From Mycobacterium sp. 141 (lineage in GTDB: Bacteria > Actinomycetota > Actinomycetes > Mycobacteriales > Mycobacteriaceae): 64,000 bases of DNA. Numbering within the stretch: the first letter of the stretch is position 1; each line of letters opens with the position of its first letter. The position numbers and the translations under genes are program-made. The stretch spans positions 62,001 through 126,000 of the forward strand of contig NZ_KB908261.1 in NCBI RefSeq assembly GCF_000382405.1, read 5' to 3'. Below the pieces are notes generated by a model. That model was given only the letters and a program-made list of their open reading frames with translations, had not been told where the DNA came from and made no database searches. Below are positions 43,367-52,901 of this stretch, in pieces.

Positions 43367-43731
43367 TGGAGCTGCCGGGAATTGAACCCGGGTCCTACGG
43401 CATGTCTTCGAGGCTTCTCCGTGCGCAGTTCGCTGTGTCTCTACTCGGATCTCTCAGTCACGCGAACAAGCCGAGATGACGATCCCAGTCGCTGTTTGAT
43501 GTCCCCATGGATTCCGCGACCGAACCCATGGGTGGGTCCCTCTAGCTGATGCCAGGGTCCGGGCCGAGGGCGCTCCCGGTCTGACAGACTAGCCTCGCTT
43601 AGGCAGCGAGGGCGTAGTCGCGCTGATTGGAATCGGCGCTTAATTGGTTGCAACGACGCTTACGGTGGTCTCTTGCCTGCACCGGCACGCTTCCCTTGAT
43701 TCGATGCGCGAAGTCGAAACCGATCAGCCCC
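43367..43731 (-). ncRNA. ssrA: tmRNA
   Basis: The reverse strand gives a canonical transfer-messenger RNA of about 365 nt. The 5' end GGGGCTGATCGGTTTCGAC pairs with a 3' CAGCTCC end (one G-T pair), and the T-arm GGGTTCAATTCCC is present. The tag frame reads ADSNQRDYALAA then TAA (around 43600), the mycobacterial ribosome-rescue tag ending in YALAA. CCA is not fully encoded. smpB lies 174 bp upstream on the same strand. No protein should be called in this stretch. Confidence 0.96.
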
Positions 43732-43739
43732 TCGCATCC

Positions 43740-43795
43740 CTGCCGACTTTCGGCAGGACACATCATCCTACGCCGGCATCAACAGCCGATGCCAA
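43740..43795 (-). promoter_or_regulatory. Candidate ssrA promoter and leader hairpin
   Basis: On the reverse strand TTGGCA (43790-43795) and TAGGAT (43765-43770) stand 19 bp apart, a possible sigma-70-type promoter. Between it and the mature 5' end, CTGCCGA and TCGGCAG (43740-43756) form a perfect 7-bp hairpin with a three-base loop, which could belong to the precursor leader removed by RNase P. Confidence 0.4.
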
Positions 43796-43904
43796 GCAGT
43801 CATTCCCGTGATTGGGCAGCTGTCGACGAGCGTGCGCGCAACGCCGACAAAAGGCGGTGTGTCGGCCGACAGACACGCACGGTCGCGGTGCAGGGTGGGC
43901 CGGG

Positions 43905-44393
43905 TTACATGCCCTTGGCGCGGCGGCCGAGTTCACGGATGATCTCCCGGTCGGCGTCACGCTTGGCCAGGTCTTGGCGTTTGTCGTGCGCCTGTTTGCC
44001 GCGGGCCAGCGCGAGCTCCACTTTGACTTTGCCGTCGGAGAAGTACATCGACAGTGGCACCAGCGTGAGATTGCCGTCGCGGATCTTGCCGATGAGGTTG
44101 TCGATCTCCCTGCGGTGCAGCAGCAGCTTGCGATTGCGGCGCGGCGCGTGGTTGGTCCAGGTGCCGTGGTGGTACTCGGCGATGTGAACGTTGCGCAGCC
44201 AGATCTCGCCGTCGTCCACGGTCGCGAAGGCGTCGGCCAACGATGCCTGACCTTCGCGCAGGCTTTTCACCTCGGTGCCCATCAGCGCGATACCGGCCTC
44301 ATAGGTGTCGAGGATCGCGTAATTGTGCCGCGCCTTGCGGTTGCTCGCCACGATCTGCTTGTTGCCAGCGGGACTGGACTTCTTGGTCGCCAC
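43905..44393 (-). CDS. smpB: tmRNA-binding protein SmpB
   Basis: SmpB binds tmRNA and brings it to stalled ribosomes. The 162-residue protein has the conserved core ([32 protein letters not shown]), the RNA-binding [24 protein letters not shown], and the basic tail [25 protein letters not shown] that folds into the decoding centre. Downstream on the same strand is ssrA, so both partners of the rescue system are adjacent. It is 10 bp past ftsX. Confidence 0.97.
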   Translation of the reverse strand: MATKKSSPAGNKQIVASNRKARHNYAILDTYEAGIALMGTEVKSLREGQASLADAFATVDDGEIWLRNVHIAEYHHGTWTNHAPRRNRKLLLHRREIDNLIGKIRDGNLTLVPLSMYFSDGKVKVELALARGKQAHDKRQDLAKRDADREIIRELGRRAKGM

Positions 44394-44403
44394 TACCTCA
44401 CGC

Positions 44404-45300
44404 CTACCTGCGTACGTAAAGCCGCAGGGTGACGTACGCGGTCACCCCTGCCATCGCGACACCGACCAACAACAAGATCGGCGAGATGTACAGGATGTCG
44501 GCAAAGTCCACCCTGGCAATCAGGTTGGCTTGATAGAACTGGTTGAGCGCGCGTTCCATGAATACCGCCCGCACGACGGTCAGCCCGATGATCGCGATGA
44601 CGACACCTATGAGGGCCGCCAGCATCGCCTCCACCAGGAACGGCAGCTGGGTGTACCAGCGAGTGGCGCCGACAAGGCGCATGATGCCGATCTCGGTTCG
44701 TCGGGTGTAGGCCGCCACCTGCACCATGTTGGCGATCAACAGCACGGCCCCGATCGCCTGTACCAGCGCCACCGCGAACGCCGCGTTACTCAGGCCGTTG
44801 AGCACCGAAAACAACCGGTCGATCAGCTCTTTCTGGTTGAGCACACTGCGCACACCCGGCTGCCCGATCATCGACTTGTCGAATTCGGCGTGCTGCTCGG
44901 GATTGTTCAGTTTGACGATGAACGACGCCGGAAAGGCGTCTTTGCTCGCGACATCCTTGAACTGCGGGATCTTGCGGATGGCGTCCTGATAGGCCTCGTC
45001 GCGGTTGAGGAACCGCACCGACTTGACCTGGTCGGTGTCCTCTTCGAGCTTGCTCCGCAACGCCTTGCACGGGTCGGCATCACAGTTCGGATCGTTGGCC
45101 GACACGTCGTCGGTCAGGAACACCTGGGTCTCGACCCGGTCGAGGTAGATGTCGCGGGACTGGTCTGCCAACCGCACCACCAGCAGGCCGCCACCGAACA
45201 GCCCGATGGAGATGGCTGTGGTCAGGATCATCGCAACGGTCATGGTGACGTTGCGGCGAAGCCCGGTCAGAACTTCATTGACAAGAAAGCCGAAGCGCAC
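44404..45300 (-). CDS. ftsX: Cell-division membrane protein FtsX
   Basis: This 298-residue FtsX has four membrane spans, an N-terminal [31 protein letters not shown] span and a large periplasmic domain (about 45-165) with a [11 protein letters not shown] loop typical of mycobacteria. With FtsE it forms an ABC-type complex that controls peptidoglycan hydrolases (RipC in mycobacteria) at the septum. The start abuts the ftsE stop. Confidence 0.96.
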   Translation of the reverse strand: MRFGFLVNEVLTGLRRNVTMTVAMILTTAISIGLFGGGLLVVRLADQSRDIYLDRVETQVFLTDDVSANDPNCDADPCKALRSKLEEDTDQVKSVRFLNRDEAYQDAIRKIPQFKDVASKDAFPASFIVKLNNPEQHAEFDKSMIGQPGVRSVLNQKELIDRLFSVLNGLSNAAFAVALVQAIGAVLLIANMVQVAAYTRRTEIGIMRLVGATRWYTQLPFLVEAMLAALIGVVIAIIGLTVVRAVFMERALNQFYQANLIARVDFADILYISPILLLVGVAMAGVTAYVTLRLYVRR

Positions 45301-45990
45301 TTAGCGATCCATTCCGTAGACGCCGCGCTGTTCGTCACGAATCAGCCGGCCGAGTTCGAGTTCGACGACCCGTTGACGCATCGAATCGACGATGTGATGG
45401 TCGTGCGTGGCCATCAGCACCGTCGTTCCGGTGCGGTTGATCCGCTCCAGTAGGTCCATGATGTCCTTACTGGTCTCCGGGTCCAGGTTCCCGGTCGGCT
45501 CGTCGGCGATCAGCACCAGCGGGCGGTTGACGAACGCCCGGGCGATCGCCACGCGTTGCTGCTCACCGCCGGAGAGTTCGCTGGGCAGCCGGTTGGCCTT
45601 CCCGGACAGCCCCACCATCTCCAGCACGTCTGGGACGACCCTGTTGATCACCTCGGATCGCTTACCGATGACCTCGAGGGCGAATGCCACGTTTTCGAAC
45701 ACGGTCTTCTGCTGCAGCAGCCGGAAGTCTTGGAATACACAGCCGATCACCTGTCGCAGGCTCGGGATATGCCGTCCCGACAGCTTGTTGACGTGAAACT
45801 TGGAAACGCGGATGTCACCCGTCGACGGCGTCTCCACTGCCAGCAGCAGGCGCATGAACGTGGACTTGCCCGACCCGGACGGGCCGATGAGAAACACGAA
45901 CTCACCCTTGTCGATCGTCAACGAGACGTCGTCGAGCGCTGGTCGCGCCGACGACTTGTACTGCTTCGTCACGTGGTCGAGGGTGATCAT
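45301..45990 (-). CDS. ftsE: Cell-division ATP-binding protein FtsE
   Basis: The 229-residue ABC ATPase has Walker [11 protein letters not shown] (about 37-46), signature [15 protein letters not shown], Walker [12 protein letters not shown] and switch His in [10 protein letters not shown]. It powers FtsX. The ATG at 45990 and a GTG one codon before it both fit; [12 protein letters not shown] is the usual start. It is the middle of the ftsE-ftsX-smpB run. Confidence 0.96.
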   Translation of the reverse strand: MITLDHVTKQYKSSARPALDDVSLTIDKGEFVFLIGPSGSGKSTFMRLLLAVETPSTGDIRVSKFHVNKLSGRHIPSLRQVIGCVFQDFRLLQQKTVFENVAFALEVIGKRSEVINRVVPDVLEMVGLSGKANRLPSELSGGEQQRVAIARAFVNRPLVLIADEPTGNLDPETSKDIMDLLERINRTGTTVLMATHDHHIVDSMRQRVVELELGRLIRDEQRGVYGMDR

Positions 45991-46035
45991 CACGGCACGC
46001 CAGTGTAGCGGTGAGAGCGTAGAAGCCGGACCATG

Positions 46036-46563
46036 CTAAGGCTGCAATGTCGGCGCGGTGGGTTGCTCGGCAGCCGGCGAGGGTTGCTGCGCGGGGGCCG
46101 GGGTCGATGCCGGCGCAGTCTCGCCCGGCAAGATCGGCAGCGTGATCGCCGGCAACGGACCGGGACCGTCCGGATCGATCACCGTGGTGCGCGGCCCCGG
46201 CGAACTGGACGTCGTGGTCGGGCTCGTGGTGGTCGGACTCACACCGGTCGTTTCGGGCGTGGTGGTTTCCGTCGTCGTCGTTTCGGTCGTCGTCGGCGTG
46301 GTGGTGAGCGTGGTCGTCGGCTCCGTCGTCCGGGGCGCCACTTTGGTGCGCGGCACCCACGTGTAATCGGGATCGGGTACGAAACCTGGAGGCGCCGCCG
46401 GCACAGGTGTCGGCGGCCGATAGGCCTGCTGCACCCAGAACAGCGCCACGAACGCCACCATCAGGACCACCGTCGACGTACGGACCCGACCGAGGTGCTT
46501 GGGCCAGTACTTGACCGCGGTGTCCTTGACGACCTTGAACTGCGAGGACAGATCGAATTTCAT
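46036..46563 (-). CDS. Single-span membrane protein with a Thr/Pro-rich outer domain (Rv3103c position)
   Basis: The 175-residue protein has a short cytoplasmic start (MKFDLSSQFKVVKDTAVKYWPKHLGR), one membrane span (TSTVVLMVAFVALFWVQQAY) and a disordered outer part with runs such as TEPTTTLTTTPTTTETTTTE, good for mannosylation. It begins directly after the mscS stop and sits in the Rv3103c place between mscS and ftsE. The function is unknown. Confidence 0.8.
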   Translation of the reverse strand: MKFDLSSQFKVVKDTAVKYWPKHLGRVRTSTVVLMVAFVALFWVQQAYRPPTPVPAAPPGFVPDPDYTWVPRTKVAPRTTEPTTTLTTTPTTTETTTTETTTPETTGVSPTTTSPTTTSSSPGPRTTVIDPDGPGPLPAITLPILPGETAPASTPAPAQQPSPAAEQPTAPTLQP

Positions 46564-47556
46564 TTACGTGGTCTCCCGGGTGGGGCGTCCCGCTGGCGTC
46601 TGCTCGGTCCCCGCCGCCGTCGCCGGAAGGGGAATCGACTCCACGGTCGGGGTCGCGCCATCGCTGGGCGTGGCCACTCCGGCGCGTCGCAAGGCCCGTA
46701 CGACGCGGACCCGCAGTCGCCGCCCCACCTCGAACTGCTTGCCGGGCAGGGTCCGGGCGACCATCTGCAGGTTGACGGTATCCAGTCCGATGCTCTCCAC
46801 ACCCATGAGCTGCGGTTTGTCGAGCAGCAGCTTGGACAGTTCCTCGTCTTCGGAGGCCTTGTCCGCCACGTCGTGCAACACGTCGTTGACGGCGTTGAGG
46901 TCTGCGCTGGCCGGTACCGGGATGTCGACCACAGCGCGGGCCCAGTCCTTGGAGAGGTTCAGCGACTTGACGATCTGGCCGTTGGGAACGGTGTACATCT
47001 CCCCCTCTGAGGACCGCAGCTTGGTGATCCGCAGCGTGACATCCTCCACGGTGCCCTCGGCCTCATTGGCCGCCCCGATCGTCAGTCTGACCAGGTCACC
47101 GAAGCCGTACTGCTTCTCCGTGATGATGAAGAAGCCTGCCAGCAGGTCTTGGACGATGCGTTGTGCGCCGAAGCCCAGCGCAGCACCGACCACCGTCGCC
47201 GGAGCCGCCAACGACACGATCGGCACGTCCAGCGCGTCGCTGACCTCGACCAGCACGACGACGAACAGCATCGCCACCGAGACCCAAGAGATCACCGAGG
47301 CGACGGCCTGCCGGTGCTTGGCGCTCTCCGAGCGCACCAGCTGGTCGCTTTCCTCATATTCGGCGTCGATGCGCCGCACGAATCTCTGCGCGGCCCAGCT
47401 GATGAAGCGGGCCAGCAGCAGCCCGCCGATCAGCAACAGCGCGATGCGCAGACCCTTGGTCAGGATCCATACGCCGAACTCGCCGTGCCAGAAGTCATGC
47501 CAGCGCTGGGCCATCGGATGGGCCAGCATCGTGGTGGCCAAATTACTCGTCGTCAT
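46564..47556 (-). CDS. MscS-family mechanosensitive channel (Rv3104c-like)
   Basis: The protein has 330 residues from the ATG at 47556. Three membrane spans (about 30-160) precede the MscS core with [36 protein letters not shown], in which the Gly/Ala-rich pore helix is visible, and a beta domain ([46 protein letters not shown]). The tail after about 300 is disordered. The start lies inside the 3' end of prfB (14-bp overlap), so translation is coupled. Confidence 0.92.
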   Translation of the reverse strand: MTTSNLATTMLAHPMAQRWHDFWHGEFGVWILTKGLRIALLLIGGLLLARFISWAAQRFVRRIDAEYEESDQLVRSESAKHRQAVASVISWVSVAMLFVVVLVEVSDALDVPIVSLAAPATVVGAALGFGAQRIVQDLLAGFFIITEKQYGFGDLVRLTIGAANEAEGTVEDVTLRITKLRSSEGEMYTVPNGQIVKSLNLSKDWARAVVDIPVPASADLNAVNDVLHDVADKASEDEELSKLLLDKPQLMGVESIGLDTVNLQMVARTLPGKQFEVGRRLRVRVVRALRRAGVATPSDGATPTVESIPLPATAAGTEQTPAGRPTRETT

Positions 47557-48661
47557 CTTTTCTGTTGCGCCACCTGATTCCTGCTTCCAGGAATCCGTCG
47601 ATGTCTCCATCGAGCACCGCGGTCGGGTTACCGACCTCGTACTCGGTGCGCAGATCCTTCACCATCTGATAAGGCTGCAGCACATAGGACCGCATCTGAG
47701 TCCCCCAGGAACTTCCGCCGTCACCTTTCAGTGCGTCCATCTCGGCGCGTTCCTCTAAACGCTTGCGCTCCAGCAACTTTGCCTGGAGAACCCGCATCGC
47801 CGAGACCTTGTTCTGCAGCTGCGATTTCTCGTTCTGACAGGTGACCACGATACCGGTCGGGATGTGGGTGAGGCGCACCGCCGAGTCCGTGGTGTTCACC
47901 GACTGTCCGCCGGGACCGCTTGAGCGGTAGACGTCGACGCGGAGGTCGCCCTCGGGAATCTCGATGTGATCGGTGGTCTCGACCACCGGCAATACCTCGA
48001 CGTCGGCGAAGGAGGTCTGGCGCCGGCTCTGGTTGTCGAACGGGCTGATCCGCACCAGCCGGTGGGTGCCCTGTTCGACCGAGAGGGTGCCGTAGGCGAA
48101 CGGCGCGTGCACCGCGAACGTCGCGCTCTTGATGCCGGCTTCCTCGGCGTAGGAGGTGTCGAACACCTCGACCGGGTACTTGTGCTGCTCTGCCCAGCGG
48201 ATGTACATCCGCATCAGCATCTCGGCCCAGTCGGCCGCGTCAACGCCTCCGGCGCCGGACCGGATGGTGACGACGGCTTCGCGCTCGTCGTATTCGCCGG
48301 ACAGCAGCGTGCGGACCTCCATCTGCTCGACGTCCTCGCGCAGCTTGTCGAGCTCGGCGTCGGCCTCGGCGAGGGTGTCGACGCCCGCCTGCCCATCTTC
48401 ATCCGCGGCCAGCTCGTACAGCACAGGCAGATCGTCGAGCCGGCTGCGCAGCTCCTCCACCCGGCGCAGCTCGCCCTGGGCATGCGACAGCTCGCTGGTG
48501 ACCTTCTGAGCACGGGTCTGGTCGTCCCACAGCTTCGGGTCCGACGCTTCCTGCTCGAGTTTGGCCACCCGGTCACGCAGGCCGTCCAAGTCAAGCACCC
48601 GCTCCACCGTCGTCAGGGTGGTGTCGAGTGCGGCGATATCGGCTTGACGGTCTAGATCCAC
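47543..48661 (-). CDS. prfB: Peptide chain release factor 2
   Basis: RF2 reads UGA and UAA. The 372-residue protein has the stop-codon SPF motif ([15 protein letters not shown]) and the peptidyl-hydrolysis GGQ motif ([18 protein letters not shown]). The start is the GTG at 48661 ([13 protein letters not shown]...), which matches the mycobacterial N terminus; the frame is open 23 codons further but these are not family-like. There is no programmed frameshift, as normal for actinobacteria. Confidence 0.95.
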   Translation of the reverse strand: MDLDRQADIAALDTTLTTVERVLDLDGLRDRVAKLEQEASDPKLWDDQTRAQKVTSELSHAQGELRRVEELRSRLDDLPVLYELAADEDGQAGVDTLAEADAELDKLREDVEQMEVRTLLSGEYDEREAVVTIRSGAGGVDAADWAEMLMRMYIRWAEQHKYPVEVFDTSYAEEAGIKSATFAVHAPFAYGTLSVEQGTHRLVRISPFDNQSRRQTSFADVEVLPVVETTDHIEIPEGDLRVDVYRSSGPGGQSVNTTDSAVRLTHIPTGIVVTCQNEKSQLQNKVSAMRVLQAKLLERKRLEERAEMDALKGDGGSSWGTQMRSYVLQPYQMVKDLRTEYEVGNPTAVLDGDIDGFLEAGIRWRNRKDDDE

Positions 48662-48821
48662 GAAAGTTGAGGTTACCTGTAGCCCGTTCGGGGAAGTTAT
48701 CGCTGACCGGCGGCAGCTCGAAGGATCCACGTTTAGAGTCGGGGGGTACCAGCCCTGACGCGCCGCGACAGCCCCTTGCGCGGGTCAGGGTGGTCAATTG
48801 ATGGCTCACAGAAGGTTGTGC

Positions 48822-50189
48822 ATGCGCCCCTATCACGTGGCAATCGTCGGCTCTGGTCCGTCAGGATTCTTTGCCGCCGCATCACTGCTCAAATCCGCCG
48901 ACTCCCCCGAACACCGCGATGTCCGCGTCGACATGCTCGAGATGCTGCCGACCCCGTGGGGTCTCGTGCGGTCGGGCGTCGCGCCGGATCATCCCAAGAT
49001 CAAGTCGATCAGCGCCCAGTTCGAGACCACCGCTGCCGATCCACGTTTCCGGTTCTTCGGCAACATCACCGTCGGCACGGATGTCGCACCGGCCGAACTG
49101 GCACAGCGCTACGACGCGGTGATCTATGCCATGGGCACCCAGTCGGACCGGTCGCTGAACATTCCCGGCGAGGAGCTGCCGGGCAGCATTGCCGCCGTCG
49201 ATTTCGTCGGCTGGTACAACGCACACCCCCGCTTCGGTGAGATGGATCCGAACGTGTCGGGCAGTCGCGCGGTCGTGGTCGGCAATGGCAACGTGGCCCT
49301 GGACGTGGCCCGCATTCTCGTGAGCGATCCCGCGGCGCTGGCCCACACCGACATCGCCGATCATGCTCTGGCTTCGCTGGACGCACATGGCGTCGAGGAG
49401 GTGCTGGTGATCGGACGACGTGGCCCACTGCAGGCCACCTTCACCACCGTCGAGCTACGCGAACTCGGCGGCATGGAAGGCCTCGAGGACGTCGACGTCA
49501 TCCTCGATCCGGCCGATTTCGCCGACATCACCGACGAAGACCTCGACGCCGCGGGCAAAACCGTCAAACAGAACATCAAAGTGCTGCGCAGCTACGCCGA
49601 ACGCAAGCCCGAAGGAGCCAAGCGACGCATCATATTCCGCTTCTGCACCTCGCCGATCGAATTGCGCGGCGACGCCCGGGTCGAGTCGGTCGTGTTGGGC
49701 CGCAACGAGCTTGTCCGTGACGCCGATGGACGCGTGGTCACCAAGGACACCGGTGAGCGTGAGGAGTTGCCGGCGCAACTCGTGGTCCGAGCCGTGGGCT
49801 ACCGCGGTGTGCCTATCGCGGGGCTTCCGTTCGACGAGCGGTCCGGCACCATCCCGCATACCGACGGCCGTATCGAGGGCAGCCGCAACGAGTACGTCGT
49901 CGGCTGGATCAAGCGCGGGCCCTCCGGCGTCATCGGCAGCAACAAGAAGGATTCGGCGGACACGGTGGACACCCTGCTCGCAGATCTGCGGGCGCGCGAA
50001 CTCAGCGAGTTCGGTGACGACCACGGTGCCGCGCTGGCCGCGTGGCTCGCCGAACGCCAACCCGAGCTGGTCACCAACGACCATTGGCGCGCCATCGACT
50101 TGCACGAGCGCGCCGCCGGGGAGCCGCTGGGCCGGCCGCGGGTCAAAGTGCCCAGTCTGGCCGAGCTGCTGCGCATCGCCCACAGCTGA
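48822..50189 (+). CDS. fprA: NADPH-ferredoxin reductase FprA
   Basis: FprA passes electrons from NADPH to ferredoxins, which serve cytochromes P450. The 455-residue adrenodoxin-reductase-type protein begins MRPYHVAIVGSGPSGFFAAASLL (FAD GxGxxG), has TPWGLVRSGVAPDHPKIK, NADP loop VVGNGNVALDVARIL and IGRRGPLQATFT, then VGWIKRGPSGVIGSNKKD. It starts at ATG 48822 with AGAAGG upstream. It is divergent from prfB, as in the Rv3105c-Rv3106 pair. Confidence 0.96.
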   Translation: MRPYHVAIVGSGPSGFFAAASLLKSADSPEHRDVRVDMLEMLPTPWGLVRSGVAPDHPKIKSISAQFETTAADPRFRFFGNITVGTDVAPAELAQRYDAVIYAMGTQSDRSLNIPGEELPGSIAAVDFVGWYNAHPRFGEMDPNVSGSRAVVVGNGNVALDVARILVSDPAALAHTDIADHALASLDAHGVEEVLVIGRRGPLQATFTTVELRELGGMEGLEDVDVILDPADFADITDEDLDAAGKTVKQNIKVLRSYAERKPEGAKRRIIFRFCTSPIELRGDARVESVVLGRNELVRDADGRVVTKDTGEREELPAQLVVRAVGYRGVPIAGLPFDERSGTIPHTDGRIEGSRNEYVVGWIKRGPSGVIGSNKKDSADTVDTLLADLRARELSEFGDDHGAALAAWLAERQPELVTNDHWRAIDLHERAAGEPLGRPRVKVPSLAELLRIAHS

Positions 50190-50264
50190 CGGCCGGGACG
50201 TGTTTGCACCTGACCAGGCGTCCACGTTCCGCCGGAATTCGGTACGCGCGCGACCGTTCTTGGA

Positions 50265-50888
50265 TCAACCGGGTGGGTTCTGACGCTCTGCAACCGGTCC
50301 CGGCGAAGGCGGCGTTATCGATCGGTGGGCAGCCGGATTGGATCGGCCAGTACCGAACGATACGTCGAGCCGGCGAAGATCGGCTTGTTCACGCCGATAA
50401 CGGCGAATCTCCCGCTTGAGTTGACGCAGTCGTCGTTCGTCGCCTCCGACAACCTGCGACGCAACGGCGTGGATCGCATCCGCCACGATGTTGACCTCGT
50501 TGACAAGGTTCCTGATCGCCGTGATCACCTCGTGAGCTTCGCCCATCTCCGCGATATCGACGACAGCGTCGATGTCGGACGCGGCAGATTCAAGTTCGTC
50601 GGCGTCGACGGCGAGCGAGATGATCAGGGCCGTGTAGGCGGCATCGATGCTCATCGGCTCGGCAAGGTATCCGGTGTCGTGAAGCGCCGCGATCAAGACT
50701 GTCGTGTAGGCGGTCTGTGTCAACTCGGCGAGCGCAGTTAGATACTGCCGGCGAGGCAGTTGCTTCATCTCGCCATTGCGCCAGGTGTTGACCGTCTGCG
50801 GTGTTGCACCTATGCGGCGCGCAACCTCAGCTTCGGACACCCCGTAGTCGTCCATGTGCGTCTGGACGATCTGGATCAGCTGGCGCAT
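50265..50888 (-). CDS. XRE-type DNA-binding protein with a helical C-terminal domain
   Basis: From the ATG at 50888 (GGAGAC upstream) the protein has 207 residues. The N terminus is a helix-turn-helix (about 15-60, VSEAEVARRIGATPQTVNTWRNGEMKQLP). The rest is helical and acidic, then basic (RRLRQLKREIRRYRREQADLRR), and ends in a disordered Pro-rich tail. It looks like a prophage- or plasmid-type regulator. It diverges from the second XRE gene across an AT-rich control region. Confidence 0.8.
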   Translation of the reverse strand: MRQLIQIVQTHMDDYGVSEAEVARRIGATPQTVNTWRNGEMKQLPRRQYLTALAELTQTAYTTVLIAALHDTGYLAEPMSIDAAYTALIISLAVDADELESAASDIDAVVDIAEMGEAHEVITAIRNLVNEVNIVADAIHAVASQVVGGDERRLRQLKREIRRYRREQADLRRLDVSFGTGRSNPAAHRSITPPSPGPVAERQNPPG

Positions 50889-51002
50889 GGAATCGTCTCC
50901 TATACCCAACCGACCAGCCAATCACGCCACCTCATTCGCTGTTGGTCGCTGTCGACGCACCATCGCTGATGCCATGACGTCAACCAGACAATAAGCGACA
51001 TA

Positions 51003-51022
51003 CTGCCCATTTCTGCAGGCAG
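51003..51022. promoter_or_regulatory. Inverted repeat in the divergent control region
   Basis: CTGCC and GGCAG face each other across 10 bases (ctgcccatttctgcaggcag). The site lies between the two divergent XRE-type genes, about 115 bp upstream of the reverse-strand one, and could be an operator of either protein. This is a weak call based on symmetry and place. Confidence 0.35.
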
Positions 51023-51066
51023 TGCGAAAGCCGATCTAACGCCATGCCATATTCGTCAACTACCTA

Positions 51067-51096
51067 TTGATGTTTCGTTAGCTAATTAGTGATAAT
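51067..51096 (+). promoter_or_regulatory. Strong-looking promoter with palindromes in the spacer
   Basis: TTGATG (51067-51072) and GATAAT (51091-51096) are 18 bp apart and read towards the XRE gene at 51118. The spacer contains two overlapping perfect palindromes, TTAGCTAA (51078-51085) and CTAATTAG (51082-51089), a classic repressor operator position. The region is the most AT-rich of the window. Confidence 0.5.
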
Positions 51097-51117
51097 TTGC
51101 CGTAACCTGGACCGCAG

Positions 51118-51459
51118 TTGGCTGGCTATCCGCGAAGACGGGGTTTGAAACAAGTGCGGTTGCATTCCGGCGATACGCTGCGGGCGCTCATGCGCCAACG
51201 GGGATACTCAATGGCACAGCTAGGCACCCGTGTTGGATGCAGCAAGGCATTCATTCACGGCTTGTGCTCGGGTATCAAACACTCATGTTCACCGCAGCTG
51301 GGTGCGCGCATCGCGGAGGCGCTGGACGCCCCGGTCGACCTTCTCTTCGCGGTGAACACCGAGAAGATCAACGGACGAAAGATCAATCAAAACTTGACTC
51401 CCCTGACGGGGGTGTCTCGCGTCGCACCCGCACGAACTCGCGAGGAGAGCGAGCGATGA
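51118..51459 (+). CDS. Phage-type helix-turn-helix regulator (XRE)
   Basis: The protein has up to 113 residues from the TTG at 51118; the GTG at 51154 gives 101 and begins right at the domain (VRLHSGDTLRALMRQRGYSMAQLGTRVGCSKAFIHGLCSGIKHSCSPQLGARIAEALDAPVDLLF). The fold is XRE type, with a serine-rich tail. The same style of HTH protein is common in mycobacteriophages. The next gene overlaps its stop (ATGA). Confidence 0.8.
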   Translation: MAGYPRRRGLKQVRLHSGDTLRALMRQRGYSMAQLGTRVGCSKAFIHGLCSGIKHSCSPQLGARIAEALDAPVDLLFAVNTEKINGRKINQNLTPLTGVSRVAPARTREESER

Positions 51460-51683
51460 CCACGCACAAACTCGACCAAGTCTCGACCATCACCCTGTGG
51501 CGCACCCGTCATTGCCTGCCATTCGCGATCTGCCAATGCGGTTGGCACGGCAAGCCCCGTATTTTCGGCCGCCGGGCCATCGCCGACGCGCACCGGCATG
51601 CCGCGGCAACCAACCACATTCTGTCCGAGCCACTCGACCTTTGGAAGGCTGCCCGGCGTTCACGGCGCAGGAGAGTCCGGTGA
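51456..51683 (+). CDS. Small zinc-ribbon-like protein of the phage-type island
   Basis: The 75-residue protein has CQCGWHGKPRIFGRRAIADAHRHAAATNH, where two Cys and several His could bind zinc. It is very basic at the end ([13 protein letters not shown]). It is co-translated with the XRE regulator. Mycobacteriophages carry similar small proteins, but I cannot name the family. Its 3' end overlaps the next reverse-strand gene by 24 bp. Confidence 0.65.
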   Translation: MTTHKLDQVSTITLWRTRHCLPFAICQCGWHGKPRIFGRRAIADAHRHAAATNHILSEPLDLWKAARRSRRRRVR

Positions 51684-51992
51684 GGCGAACGCCCACTTGT
51701 CCGGATTCTTCGGCGAATACACCACCGGGATCAGCTGGCCCATGGTGGGCCAGGCAGACACATCGACAGCCATGCGCTGATACACCACATGCTCGTTGAC
51801 CGTCGGTCCGTTGATGACGCCGGTGATCGTCACGAACTGCTCCCCCTGGGCGTCCGGACGCGGACTGACCCCCGTGACCAGCAGCGTGCCGGATACGGTG
51901 TCGGGCCCCATACCGCGACGTCGCATGATCCGCGGCGCCAGCAGCAACACCAGCACGCCCACGAGCAACAGGAGTATCCCGAATTCCCACAC
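51660..51992 (-). CDS. Single-span membrane protein with a short outer beta domain
   Basis: From the GTG at 51992 the protein has 110 residues. It opens with a membrane span ([22 protein letters not shown]) then a basic stop (RRRG), then a domain [45 protein letters not shown], which looks like the DUF3592-type ligand-free beta domain, and ends [13 protein letters not shown]. It converges into the phage-type gene and diverges from hisN with 23 bp between starts. Confidence 0.75.
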   Translation of the reverse strand: MWEFGILLLLVGVLVLLLAPRIMRRRGMGPDTVSGTLLVTGVSPRPDAQGEQFVTITGVINGPTVNEHVVYQRMAVDVSAWPTMGQLIPVVYSPKNPDKWAFASPDSPAP

Positions 51993-52015
51993 CAGGCCAT
52001 GGTAGGACTGCTGCC

Positions 52016-52798
52016 ATGAGCACCTACGCAGATGACCTGTCCCTGGCACTCGGACTCGCCGATCAGGCCGACGCGCTGACCATGGCCCGATTCGGAGCGT
52101 TAGACCTGCGCATTGAAACCAAACCCGACCTGACGCCCGTCACCGACGCCGACCGCGGCGCGGAGGAGTCACTGCGAGCGACGCTGGACGACGCGCGGCC
52201 GGACGACTCGGTGTTCGGCGAAGAGTTCGGCGGCACCAGCGCTTTGACGGGCCGGCAGTGGGTTCTCGATCCGATCGACGGCACCAAGAACTTTGTCCGC
52301 GGCGTGCCGGTGTGGTGTACCTTGATCGCCCTCCTCGAGGATGGCACGCCGACTGTCGGGGTAATCAGCGCACCGGCGTTGGCCCGGCGCTGGTGGGCGG
52401 GCGCCGGCCAGGGCGCGTTCGGCTCGTTCGCCGGGACGACGCGCAAGCTGTCGGTCTCCGGTGTCAGCGATCTGGCATCGGCCAGTCTGTCGTACTCCGA
52501 CCTCACGACCGGCTGGGAGGACCGCCGGGATCGCTTCGTCGAACTGACCGATGCGGTGTGGCGGGTGCGGGCCTACGGGGACTTCTGGTCGTACTGCATG
52601 GTCGCCGAGGGCGCGGTCGACATCGCCTGCGAACCCGAGGTGAAGCTGTGGGATGTCGCTCCGCTCGACCTCCTCATCCGCGAGGCCGGAGGCACTTTTA
52701 CCAGCATCGACGGCGTCGACGGGCCGCACGGCGGCAGTGCGCTGGCCACCAACGGACAGCTCCACTCGGAGGTGCTGAGCAGGTTGTCCGCGGGGTAG
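52016..52798 (+). CDS. hisN: Histidinol-phosphatase HisN (inositol monophosphatase fold)
   Basis: The 260-residue protein carries the metal-dependent phosphatase motifs GEEFGG (about 66-71) and [19 protein letters not shown] (about 81-99), and a C-terminal [17 protein letters not shown]. Rv3137 in the same place is HisN, which makes histidinol in histidine synthesis. Other inositol-monophosphatase-type proteins look similar, so position supports the name. Confidence 0.9.
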   Translation: MSTYADDLSLALGLADQADALTMARFGALDLRIETKPDLTPVTDADRGAEESLRATLDDARPDDSVFGEEFGGTSALTGRQWVLDPIDGTKNFVRGVPVWCTLIALLEDGTPTVGVISAPALARRWWAGAGQGAFGSFAGTTRKLSVSGVSDLASASLSYSDLTTGWEDRRDRFVELTDAVWRVRAYGDFWSYCMVAEGAVDIACEPEVKLWDVAPLDLLIREAGGTFTSIDGVDGPHGGSALATNGQLHSEVLSRLSAG

Positions 52799-52841
52799 CC
52801 GACCTGTGCCGGGTGTGAAATTGGTTACTGCGGCGCCATAC

Positions 52842-52857
52842 CTTACTCCAGAGTAAG
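52842..52857. promoter_or_regulatory. Perfect palindrome upstream of fadE24, candidate operator
   Basis: CTTACTC-CA-GAGTAAG is a perfect 7-bp inverted repeat with a two-base centre; the outer bases (ATAC/ATAC) extend it with mismatches. It lies 45 bp before the fadE24 start, where a TetR-type regulator of lipid genes would bind. I cannot say which regulator. Confidence 0.6.
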
Positions 52858-52901
52858 ATACGGTCAGACGCGTCGCCACGACCAACCAGAGGCAGCTGAC
52901 A

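Noticed and set aside
43396..43549. C-terminal part of a 187-codon forward frame starting at 42986
   Set aside because: This stretch is tmRNA on the reverse strand.
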